DNA of 21,080 bases from Chloroflexota bacterium (GTDB lineage: Bacteria; Chloroflexota; Dehalococcoidia; GIF9; UBA5629): contig JAPLHI010000121.1 of assembly GCA_026389695.1 (NCBI GenBank), positions 1 to 21,080 on the forward strand. The letters are read 5' to 3'. The notes under the pieces are model-generated. The model was given only the letters and a program-made list of their open reading frames with translations, was not told the origin of the DNA and searched no databases. The translations under genes and the position numbers were made by a program. Of the stretch, positions 6,211-13,435 are shown in pieces. The stretch's first letter is position 1; every line of letters begins with the position of its first letter.

Positions 6211-9200
6211 CTAATTTCGGCCGCCTACCGTGAATTTCTTCTGTTGCAGCATTGAACGTTTAGCAGTGGGATTAATATTCCTGTACTCCGCAACCAGCCT
6301 GCCAATTTCACCGGTGACGGCTACAGTCGAAGGATAATTCATCTTGTAGCCGAGGGCGCTGGAAAGCGCAGTCAGTATGTGCCTGTTCTGCCGTCCTCCC
6401 GGCGGTGTAAAAGCAGGGCTGAGCTGCTGAATCCGACCTTCGCAATTAGTATATGTTCCATCACTCTCGGCAAAGATCGCCGCCGGTAATATTACATCCG
6501 GGTAAGGGGGCTTTTCAGGCAGAACTTCACCGATCAATACCGTGAAAACCTGCGAGCCTAAAATGATGCCGGCATTTTCCGCCAGTGCGCCGTTGCCGAT
6601 GATCAGTATGCCCTGAATTTCTTCTTTCTCTATGCCCTCCATGATGCCCACTACATTACGGCCGTGGTTAGCCGGTATATGATGACCCCATTCGGTCTCA
6701 AAGACACGCCGCTTAGCCTCTTCGGAAACAGGGACCTGGCCAGCAAGGTAATCGTGGACAATTCCCATATCGAGCATGCCCTGGGCATTGCATCCTGAGC
6801 GCAGCACCAGTATACCGGCGCCCTGGCGGCCTGTATTGCCGGTTATGAGGGCACACTGGCTGATGGCGGCCGCTTCCTGCGGCGTAATCTGGTCGCCGTC
6901 TATAACTATTACGGGATTGCGGGCACGTATAAAAAGCTGTACTGCCTCAATCAGTTTGGACGGATTAACCCACGGTATATCATATATTTTACCCAGCGAA
7001 TACTGCCGTATCTCTCTGGCGAAGTCAGCGTAACCTGCCACTTTCGAGCTCACAAAATCCTGGTCTACGAGATTATAAGTGACGATATAGCTCAACATGG
7101 CGTTCAGTACATCCAGGCTGGTCCTGCGGTTTACCTTCAAATTTATATTCGCCATGAAATCTATCGCGTTCTGATGGGAACCGAGTGTAACCAGCCTGCT
7201 CCCTCCGGCCACTGCTTCCTTGACCGACAGCGCTGCTACAGGGTAACGTTGTTCTATTTCGCAGTTGTAGACGATAACAAGGTCGCTGGCGCGGAGATCT
7301 TCAAACGTGCAGGTGGAGCCGTCTTTTCCCAAATGCTTCAACAGGCCTTCATTCAGGAAAGGCACTGCCGGACAGCCGAGGTTATTGGTTACCAGGGCAA
7401 CCCTGGCCAATTTTTGAGCCAGATAGCTTTCCTCGTTGGTTAGCTGCGGTGAGAGCAGTACCGCCAGCTTTTCTCCGCCTTTATTGTTTTTGATGTCCAG
7501 CAGGCCCGCGGACGCTGCATGCAAAGCTTCATCCCAGTTTGATTCCACGAGATTTCCGTCGCGCATGACAAGCGGTGTTCTGAGACGCTTCAATCCGTTC
7601 ACCGAGTAGGGACCGAAGGTACCTTTATGGCACAGGTTCCCGTGATTGACTGCGGCATCCGGCTGCGATGTAACTTTGACAATCTTGTTGCCCTTTACAT
7701 TGAGCTCAATATCACAGCCGATTCCGCACCCGGAGCAAATCGTGGGGATCTTATCGATCTCCCATGGCCCGGGCTTGGGCAAATTTACTTTAGGCAGTAT
7801 GGCGCCCGTGGGACAGGTGGTCAGGCACAGTCCGCAGGAGTTGCAGTTTGTCTGCTGCAAAGGCAGGCCCAGGGTAGGCTCTACTACCGTCTCGAAACCG
7901 CGATTTACAAAGCCGAGCGCGCCGATGCCGGCTACCTCATTGCATATCCTGACGCAGCGGCCACATAAAATGCACTTATTGGTGTCCCTTATTATATTGG
8001 GATGCTCGTGTTCATCGATATTCCACTTATGTTTGCGCCCGATGTATTTCATAGAGTCGACACCGTACTCCGCAGCCAGGTCGCGCAGCGTGCAATCGAA
8101 AGCCTTCTGGCAGCCGCAAGCCAGGCAACGCCCGGTTTCGATTAGGGCCATATTTTCCGTGAAACCGATCTCGAACTCGGCAAACCCATCCTTCTGCTTC
8201 GGATCACGCGTAGGCATCTCGACTCTTGGTATCCTCGGTACTTCCGCATACTCTGCTGCATCTATTTCCTGCAAGCTGCCTTTAGTGCAATTGTATGGCT
8301 TTTTCACAGGTTCCACCGTCTGCCCGCTGAGAAACTGATTGATTGAAATAGCGGCTCTATGTCCGGCTGCTACAGCTTCAACTACAGTTGCCGGCCCGGA
8401 TGCGCAATCGCCGCCTGCAAATACACCTTCAAGAGAAGTCTGCATGGTCTCTTGATTAATATCCAGGTAACCTCTGCCGTTCAGTTTTATTCTATCCGTG
8501 ATATCCGGCTCGGATTCTTTTAGTGACTGCCCGATAGCTGAGATCACGTTATCGACTTCCATCATGAATTCAGACCCTGACAGGGGTTCCGGTTTTCGCC
8601 TGCCGGAGCTGTCAGGCTCACCCAGAACCATCCTGATGCATTCAATTTTCTGCACCCTGCCGTTGCTGGTGGCAAGTTTAAGGGGCGCGGCCAAAAAGCA
8701 AAATTTAACACCCTTGTCTTCGGCCTGCTTGATCTCGTCAGAGGATGCGGGCATTTCATCCCTGGACCTGCGGTATACAATGGTGACATCGCTGCTGCCC
8801 AGCCTTACAGCGGTCTGAGCTGCATCAATGGCAGTGTTGCCTCCACCGATGACAGCTACTTTCTGCCCCAGCGTTACCTGTTTGCCCAGTGCAATGTCAC
8901 GCAGAAAGCCTATGCCGGAATAAACACCGGGCAGTGTTTCCCCCTCGATGCGCATTCTCTGGTCTGCCTGCGCGCCTACAGCCACGAATACGGCGTCATA
9001 GCCGTCTTTTTTGAGGCTTCCCAGAGTAAAATCTTTACCGAAAACGGCATTGCAGTGAACCTTGCTGCATAGTCCGGTGATGCTTGCAATCTCCCTGTCA
9101 AGTATATCCCTCGGAAGACGGTAGGCAGGAATGCCATAGCGCATCATCCCGCCCAGTTCCGGGTTGGCATCGAAGATACTTACGCTGTGCCCTTCCAGCG

Positions 9201-9837
9201 CCAGGAAATAGGCGGCTGAAAGCCCGGCGGGCCCTCCGCCTATGACAGCTACCTTTTTTCTGGTTGCCGGCTTGGCCTCGGGTTGACAATCAATTCCGCT
9301 ACTCAGCGCGTAATCGGCGGCAAACCTCTTCAGTGCATTGATAGCCACCGGGCCGTCAACCAGGTTCCTGCGGCACTGCTGCTCGCAGAAACGGGGGCAA
9401 ACCCTGCCGCAGATGGAAGGCAGGGGGTTGGATTCTTTAATCAGTTTCAAGGCCTCGGCATACATGCCGTTAGCGATCAGTCCGATGTATCCCTGTATAT
9501 CGATGCCGGCAGGACAGGCCAGCTTGCAGGGAGCAACGCAATCGCCATAATGGTCGGAGAGCATAAGTTCCAGCGCCATCTGGCGCGTCCTGGCAAGTTC
9601 CAGGGTCTCCGTGTTAACCACCATACCCTCATTTACAGGAGTAGCACACGCCGGTACGGGCCCGCGGGCGCCTTCCACCCTTACCAGGCAGATGCGACAG
9701 GCCGCTGTCGGCTTCAATCGCGGGTCATGGCACAGGGTGGGTATTTCAACACCATTTTGACCGGCGGCTTCCAGGATGGTACATCCTGCTTCCGCCTGTA
9801 CCTGCCTGCCGTTTAAGATGAAATTTACGTTGCCCAT
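6211..9837 (-). CDS. Multidomain Fe-S flavoprotein: [2Fe-2S] + NfnB/GltD-like FAD/NADP(H) module + NuoG/FdhA-like module
   Basis: I chose the ATG at 9837 (1208 residues): it follows the NuoF stop by 8 bases with GAGG about 6 bases upstream. A start at 9906 would overlap NuoF by 61 bases. Domains in order: plant-type [2Fe-2S] (C36, C47, C50, C64); Fe-S cysteines C100/C104/C108 and C143/C147/C151/C155 as in GltD/NfnB; FAD site GGGPAG (200-205); nucleotide site GGGNTA (331-336) followed by YRRSRDEMP, whose arginines favour NADP(H); a Cys cluster near 571-582; two ferredoxin clusters (C622-C632, C665-C675); then a molybdopterin-oxidoreductase [4Fe-4S] start (C701, C704, C708, C736) and a Mo-like domain. 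By eye alignment with E. coli FdhF (from memory) the Sec/Cys-His pair is absent after TNNLGC, and the C-terminal cofactor-binding domain is missing. It is probably the NADP(H)-side subunit of a soluble complex with the two upstream genes. Annotation as formate dehydrogenase alpha would be misleading. Confidence 0.82.
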   Translation of the reverse strand: MGNVNFILNGRQVQAEAGCTILEAAGQNGVEIPTLCHDPRLKPTAACRICLVRVEGARGPVPACATPVNEGMVVNTETLELARTRQMALELMLSDHYGDCVAPCKLACPAGIDIQGYIGLIANGMYAEALKLIKESNPLPSICGRVCPRFCEQQCRRNLVDGPVAINALKRFAADYALSSGIDCQPEAKPATRKKVAVIGGGPAGLSAAYFLALEGHSVSIFDANPELGGMMRYGIPAYRLPRDILDREIASITGLCSKVHCNAVFGKDFTLGSLKKDGYDAVFVAVGAQADQRMRIEGETLPGVYSGIGFLRDIALGKQVTLGQKVAVIGGGNTAIDAAQTAVRLGSSDVTIVYRRSRDEMPASSDEIKQAEDKGVKFCFLAAPLKLATSNGRVQKIECIRMVLGEPDSSGRRKPEPLSGSEFMMEVDNVISAIGQSLKESEPDITDRIKLNGRGYLDINQETMQTSLEGVFAGGDCASGPATVVEAVAAGHRAAISINQFLSGQTVEPVKKPYNCTKGSLQEIDAAEYAEVPRIPRVEMPTRDPKQKDGFAEFEIGFTENMALIETGRCLACGCQKAFDCTLRDLAAEYGVDSMKYIGRKHKWNIDEHEHPNIIRDTNKCILCGRCVRICNEVAGIGALGFVNRGFETVVEPTLGLPLQQTNCNSCGLCLTTCPTGAILPKVNLPKPGPWEIDKIPTICSGCGIGCDIELNVKGNKIVKVTSQPDAAVNHGNLCHKGTFGPYSVNGLKRLRTPLVMRDGNLVESNWDEALHAASAGLLDIKNNKGGEKLAVLLSPQLTNEESYLAQKLARVALVTNNLGCPAVPFLNEGLLKHLGKDGSTCTFEDLRASDLVIVYNCEIEQRYPVAALSVKEAVAGGSRLVTLGSHQNAIDFMANINLKVNRRTSLDVLNAMLSYIVTYNLVDQDFVSSKVAGYADFAREIRQYSLGKIYDIPWVNPSKLIEAVQLFIRARNPVIVIDGDQITPQEAAAISQCALITGNTGRQGAGILVLRSGCNAQGMLDMGIVHDYLAGQVPVSEEAKRRVFETEWGHHIPANHGRNVVGIMEGIEKEEIQGILIIGNGALAENAGIILGSQVFTVLIGEVLPEKPPYPDVILPAAIFAESDGTYTNCEGRIQQLSPAFTPPGGRQNRHILTALSSALGYKMNYPSTVAVTGEIGRLVAEYRNINPTAKRSMLQQKKFTVGGRN

Positions 9838-9845
9838 CTTTAACC

Positions 9846-11618
9846 TCACACGGCAATTACCGCGCCTTTGCGGCAGATGCTGTTGCACAGGCCGCAGCGT
9901 ATACAAATGTCGGGATCTATGGAGTGCGCTTCCTTCTTATTCCCTGAAATGGCATTCACCGGGCAGTACCTGATGCAGAGCCCGCAGCCCGGGCATTTCG
10001 CCCCATCTATTATATAGGTTATGAGAGCCTGGCATTTCTTGGCAGGGCACTTCTTGTTCGTGATGTGCTCCATGTATTCATCACGAAAATATTTGATAGT
10101 AGTGAGGACGGGATTAGGAGCCGTCTGCCCAAGTCCGCAAAGTGATGATTTTTTTATTTCCCCCGCGAGCTCCTCCAGGGTACTGATATCGTCTTCCGTG
10201 CCCTTTCCACCCGTAATCTTCTCCAGGATTTCAAGCATGCGCCTAGTTCCAATTCTGCAAAACGTGCATTTGCCGCAGGATTCATCCTGCGTGAAATTGA
10301 GAAAAAACTTGGCCACATCTACCATGCAAGCATTTCCATCCATAACGATCATTCCGCCTGAACCAACAATTGCGCCGGTCTGGCTGATGGATTCGTAGTC
10401 AACCGGTATATCCGCCATGCTGGCAGGTATCACACCTCCCGATGGTCCTCCAAGCTGTACGGCTTTGAAATCAGTCCCGCCGGCAGTCCCGCCACCGATG
10501 TCGGTCACTATCTCGCGAATGGATATGCCCATCGGCACTTCAATCAAGCCTCCGCGAGCAATGCTACCGGCCAGGGCAAAAACTTTAGTGCCTTTGCTTT
10601 TGGCAGTACCATAAGCTGCATAGGTTTCGGCGCCGTTCAAAACGATCCAGGGAACATTGGCATAAGTCTCGACATTATTTATATTGGTCGGTCTACCCCA
10701 CAGTCCGGATTGAGACGGGAACGGGGGTCGCAACCTGGGCATACCGCGTTTGCCTTCGATAGACATGATGAGGGCTGTCTCCTCGCCGCAAACAAAGGCG
10801 CCGGCCCCCTGGCGTATACTTATATTAAAATCAAAATCGCATCCCAGTATATCGTTGCCTATATATTTCCGTTCGCGAGCCTGTTCTAGAGCTTTTTCAA
10901 GTCGCTGGATTGCCAGCGGATACTCGGCCCTTACATAAACGATCCCCTCGGTAGCTCCTATGGCATACCCGGCGATCAGCATACCTTCCAGAACGCTATG
11001 CGGATCGCTTTCCAGCACGCTCCTGTCCATAAAGGCGCCGGGATCGCCCTCATCCGCATTGCAGATCACATACTTGGGGCTGCCTTTGGCCTTCCTGGTG
11101 GTCAGCCACTTTACCCCTGTGGTGAAGCCGGCTCCTCCTCGCCCTCTCAAACCCGACCGGGTGACTTCATCTATCACCTCGATAGGTGTCTTCCCCAGAA
11201 CTTTATGTAAAGCCATATAGCCACTGGAATCGAGATAGTCATCTATAGATTCAGGATTAATTATGCCGCAGTTCCGCAGCACAATACGCTTCTGCCGAGA
11301 CATAAAGCTGTTGATTTCATCCTGTGGCACAGCCCATTCATCCACTGGGTTGCCGCCGATGATATGCTGGTCGATGATGCGTTCGACACGCTCGGGAGTG
11401 ACCTGCCCGTAAAATGTTGATCCGTGCTGTGAGCACACTTCAACGAGGACCTCTCTGTAGCACATGCCGATACAGCCAGTGGATTTTAATTCGGCGCGTA
11501 TGCTCTTGCTCTCAAGCTTCGACTTGAAAACGCCGAATACCCTGTTGCCGCCGGCGGCTATACCACACGAGGCCAGTCCGACTTTTATGACCCAGGACTT
11601 ATCATCGTTATGCATCAT
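9846..11618 (-). CDS. NuoF-like NADH/FMN Fe-S subunit of HydB/HndC/StnB type
   Basis: The 590-residue protein has the extended architecture of soluble HydB/HndC/StnB subunits. An N-terminal thioredoxin-like ferredoxin region carries C18, C49 and C53. The NADH and FMN sites are GLRGRGGAGFTTGVKW (156-171), CNADEGDPGAFMDR (186-199) and GAGAFVCGEETAL (271-283). An SLBB-like segment follows, then the N3-type [4Fe-4S] ligands C448, C451, C454 and C494. Two C-terminal ferredoxin clusters use C542-C552 and C572-C582. It oxidises or reduces NAD(H) and, in relatives, houses the flavin proposed to bifurcate electrons. It follows the NuoE-like gene by 6 bases, with GGAG about 9 bases before the ATG. The first [2Fe-2S] site seems to show fewer than the usual paired Cys, so that cluster may be altered. 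It probably works as a trio with the 1208-residue protein. Confidence 0.88.
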   Translation of the reverse strand: MMHNDDKSWVIKVGLASCGIAAGGNRVFGVFKSKLESKSIRAELKSTGCIGMCYREVLVEVCSQHGSTFYGQVTPERVERIIDQHIIGGNPVDEWAVPQDEINSFMSRQKRIVLRNCGIINPESIDDYLDSSGYMALHKVLGKTPIEVIDEVTRSGLRGRGGAGFTTGVKWLTTRKAKGSPKYVICNADEGDPGAFMDRSVLESDPHSVLEGMLIAGYAIGATEGIVYVRAEYPLAIQRLEKALEQARERKYIGNDILGCDFDFNISIRQGAGAFVCGEETALIMSIEGKRGMPRLRPPFPSQSGLWGRPTNINNVETYANVPWIVLNGAETYAAYGTAKSKGTKVFALAGSIARGGLIEVPMGISIREIVTDIGGGTAGGTDFKAVQLGGPSGGVIPASMADIPVDYESISQTGAIVGSGGMIVMDGNACMVDVAKFFLNFTQDESCGKCTFCRIGTRRMLEILEKITGGKGTEDDISTLEELAGEIKKSSLCGLGQTAPNPVLTTIKYFRDEYMEHITNKKCPAKKCQALITYIIDGAKCPGCGLCIRYCPVNAISGNKKEAHSIDPDICIRCGLCNSICRKGAVIAV

Positions 11619-11624
11619 GCCGCT

Positions 11625-12131
11625 TTACTCCACGTTCGCGGTTTTCTCTTCCTTGAGTTTATTGACGACCTTGCCGATTGATTCGGGATTAAGCCGGCCG
11701 TGAATCTCGCCGTTTACGGTTACGCAAGGAGCCAGGCTGCAGCATCCCAGGCAGGCCACACGCCCCAGCGTGAATTGTCCATCCTTGCTGGTCTTGCCCT
11801 CTGTAGTCCCAATATGCTGGGAAATAGCTTCAGTAAGGCGCTCTGCGCCGCCCAGATGACAGGCCGTACCGTGACAAACCTTAATCAAATTTTTGCCGGG
11901 AGGCTGCAGGCGAAATTGTGAATAAAAGGTTACGATGCCGTAGATATCACTGGCAAATATACCCAGGTGGTGCGCGATACGCTGTATGGTTACAGGTGGT
12001 ATGTAGCCGTATTCTTCCTGGATCTCCTGTAATACCGGTATTACCGCGCCGGGCTGCACATTGTGCTTAAATACTATGGCATCAATTAACGTTAGACTGA
12101 TCTTCTTATCATTCATAGATTCGGTAAGCAT
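11625..12131 (-). CDS. NuoE-like [2Fe-2S] subunit
   Basis: The 168-residue protein is a complete NuoE/HydC/HndA-type subunit: a helical N-terminal part (PVLQEIQEEYGYIPP, GIVTFYSQF) followed by a thioredoxin-like [2Fe-2S] domain with C86-x4-C91 and C127-x3-C131. It shuttles electrons to or from the NuoF-like subunit at the NAD(H) site. TGAGGTG lies about 9 bases before the ATG used here; an internal ATG (residue 6) is possible. It is followed closely by the NuoF-like gene. The Lrp/AsnC-type small gene lies 53 bases upstream on the same strand, so the transcript probably begins before that gene. No membrane complex I subunits are nearby, which favours a soluble complex. Confidence 0.88.
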   Translation of the reverse strand: MLTESMNDKKISLTLIDAIVFKHNVQPGAVIPVLQEIQEEYGYIPPVTIQRIAHHLGIFASDIYGIVTFYSQFRLQPPGKNLIKVCHGTACHLGGAERLTEAISQHIGTTEGKTSKDGQFTLGRVACLGCCSLAPCVTVNGEIHGRLNPESIGKVVNKLKEEKTANVE

Positions 12132-12154
12132 ATAATCTACACCTCAATATTGAT

Positions 12155-12193
12155 GGCGTATGATCTACCTCGCTACATCCGGTGCTATACGCC
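12155..12193. repeat. Inverted repeat between the RAM-domain gene and the NuoE-like gene
   Basis: GGCGTAT (12155-12161) and ATACGCC (12187-12193) are perfect 7-base complements around a 25-base centre. The repeat covers the last codons of the Lrp/AsnC-like gene and the spacer before the NuoE-like gene. It could be an RNA processing or attenuating hairpin or a protein site; no T-run follows. Its meaning is uncertain. Confidence 0.35.
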
Positions 12194-12484
12194 GCTGTGA
12201 ATCATCGATGCCAGCAATTCCTTCTTGGAAGCATGGTGCCGTTCGAACATGCTGACAATCTTCAGCACCTCGATATCCTTGCACCATTTTTTACCGGCGA
12301 TTTTATTGGCAATGTCCTGCACGGTCACCGGGGCATCGATCATAATGACCATATCGGCATTACCGATCACCGGATCTACGAAATCAACTCCCGGCATCTC
12401 CTCAAGATCCCTGAGAATTTTTACGAATTCTACCTGCTCTACCTCGTCACATGCTGTTACTAAAAGATATGCTCTAAGACCCAT
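12185..12484 (-). CDS. Stand-alone Lrp/AsnC ligand-binding (RAM) domain protein
   Basis: The 99-residue protein matches only the effector-binding half of Lrp/AsnC regulators: AYLLVTACDEVEQVEFVKILRDLEEMPGVDFVDPVIGNADMVIMIDAP (residues about 5-52), then KIAGKKWCKDIEVLKIVSMF. This beta-alpha-beta-beta-alpha-beta pattern usually binds amino acids at a dimer or oligomer interface. The helix-turn-helix that normally precedes it is absent, and a clean GGAGG about 8 bases before the ATG shows that the short form is the real gene. It probably leads the operon of the NuoE/NuoF-like complex. I infer that it senses an amino acid or metabolite and acts through a protein partner. Confidence 0.78.
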   Translation of the reverse strand: MGLRAYLLVTACDEVEQVEFVKILRDLEEMPGVDFVDPVIGNADMVIMIDAPVTVQDIANKIAGKKWCKDIEVLKIVSMFERHHASKKELLASMIHSGV

Positions 12485-12619
12485 TTGGGGTACCTCCTTG
12501 TAATTTTTTTATCACGCTATCATCATAATTCAGCGGCTCCGCCAACGAATCAATTGGATTAATATATTTTGCATATTGAAGACCTCGTTTTTAGAACCAT
12601 TGATATCCTTGAGGCCAAT

Positions 12620-12637
12620 CTCATGGTTTTCCATGAG
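12620..12637. repeat. Perfect hairpin in the divergent intergenic region
   Basis: CTCATGG, loop TTTT, CCATGAG form a 7-base perfect stem midway between the RAM-domain gene (minus strand) and the response regulator (plus strand). GGCC occurs again on both sides (12613-12616 and 12645-12648) and could lengthen the symmetry. With two divergent promoters expected here, an operator is more likely than a terminator; no T-run follows. Confidence 0.45.
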
Positions 12638-12662
12638 GAAAATAGGCCGTTAAGCTCAAGAT

Positions 12663-12691
12663 TTGTTCAGGCCGATATGATAGGATAAGAT
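12663..12691 (+). promoter_or_regulatory. Possible promoter of the response regulator gene
   Basis: TTGTTC (12663-12668) and TAAGAT (12686-12691) are 17 bases apart, placing the start near 12698 and leaving a leader of about 18 bases with no Shine-Dalgarno. Match quality is moderate. Confidence 0.4.
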
Positions 12692-12715
12692 AAATAAATA
12701 CATTGTTGGGCTACT

Positions 12716-13381
12716 ATGAAAAAGATTAATATACTACTTGCTGAGGACCACGTGGTGGTGAGGGAAAGCATCCGCAAATCTCTGGAAGCGGAAGCAAAAT
12801 TCAATGTAGTGGGGGAAGCAAGTGATGGTGAAGAAGCGGTCCGACTGGCCACCAAGCTCAAGCCTGATGTAATAGTCATGGATATCTCCATGCCCAGGCT
12901 TAACGGTATTGAAGCAACCAAACAGATAAAGGCAATCCAACCATCCATAGCAATACTGATCCTTACAGCCTATGATTACGAGCAATACATTTTTTCCCTC
13001 CTGTCAGCGGGCGCAGCAGGTTATTTATTAAAGGACATCAGCAGCCGGGAGCTGATTGAGGCTATCCAGACCGTGCACAAAGGAGAGTCCGTGCTCCATC
13101 CGCTGGTGGCGCGCAAGGTGCTGGAACGTTTCAGGACGGCAAAGGGCGAGGCAAGTGGAGAGCAAGGAGGGGATATCCTCACCGAAAGGGAAATGGATGT
13201 GCTGAAAATGGCAGCCAAGGGAAAAAGTAATAGTGTCATCGCAGAAGAAATGCATCTCAGCATTCACACCATCGAAAGCCACCTGGGTGCGATTTTCAAT
13301 AAACTTGGGGTAGGATCACGCACGGAGGCGGCAATTCAGGCTATTAAAAGGGGCTGGTTAACGCTGGAAGAGCTGCCTTAA
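12716..13381 (+). CDS. NarL/FixJ-type response regulator
   Basis: The 221-residue protein has a receiver domain (residues 1-120) with the acidic pair E10-D11, phospho-acceptor D56 in VIVMDISMP, switch residue T84 and K106. A LuxR-type helix-turn-helix follows (about 153-213: LTEREMDVLKMAAKGKSNSVIAEEM, then TIESHLGAIFNKLGV). It is a DNA-binding transcription factor switched on by phosphorylation. The histidine kinase that follows 54 bases later on the same strand is the natural partner. Lysine after the initiator and the family start MKKINILLAEDH support this ATG. The target promoters are not shown; the hairpin-containing divergent region just upstream, shared with the redox operon, is one possibility. 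Confidence 0.9.
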   Translation: MKKINILLAEDHVVVRESIRKSLEAEAKFNVVGEASDGEEAVRLATKLKPDVIVMDISMPRLNGIEATKQIKAIQPSIAILILTAYDYEQYIFSLLSAGAAGYLLKDISSRELIEAIQTVHKGESVLHPLVARKVLERFRTAKGEASGEQGGDILTEREMDVLKMAAKGKSNSVIAEEMHLSIHTIESHLGAIFNKLGVGSRTEAAIQAIKRGWLTLEELP

Positions 13382-13399
13382 ACAGCAGTACTCTGAAAG

Positions 13400-13429
13400 T
13401 TGGGGGGAAAGTGGTATTCTTAATATAAT
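13400..13429 (+). promoter_or_regulatory. Possible leaderless promoter of the histidine kinase gene
   Basis: A perfect TATAAT (13424-13429) is preceded after 18 bases by TTGGGG (13400-13405). The -10 ends six bases before the ATG at 13436, so a transcript would begin at or beside that ATG. Read-through from the response regulator is also likely. Confidence 0.4.
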
Positions 13430-13435
13430 TTGATC

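Noticed and set aside
7646..8338. Plus-strand 230-codon frame and other long frames opposite the Fe-S flavoprotein genes
   Set aside because: They are antisense to well-supported conserved domains and have no family likeness of their own.
6211..9837. Formate dehydrogenase alpha subunit as the plain name
   Set aside because: The catalytic Cys/Sec-His and the C-terminal cofactor-binding domain are not present, and an NADP(H)/FAD module lies in the middle.
9838..9906. Longer N-terminus for the 1208-residue protein starting at 9906
   Set aside because: It overlaps the NuoF-like gene by 61 bases and adds a basic, non-family stretch; the ATG at 9837 has a good ribosome-binding site and starts directly at the [2Fe-2S] domain.
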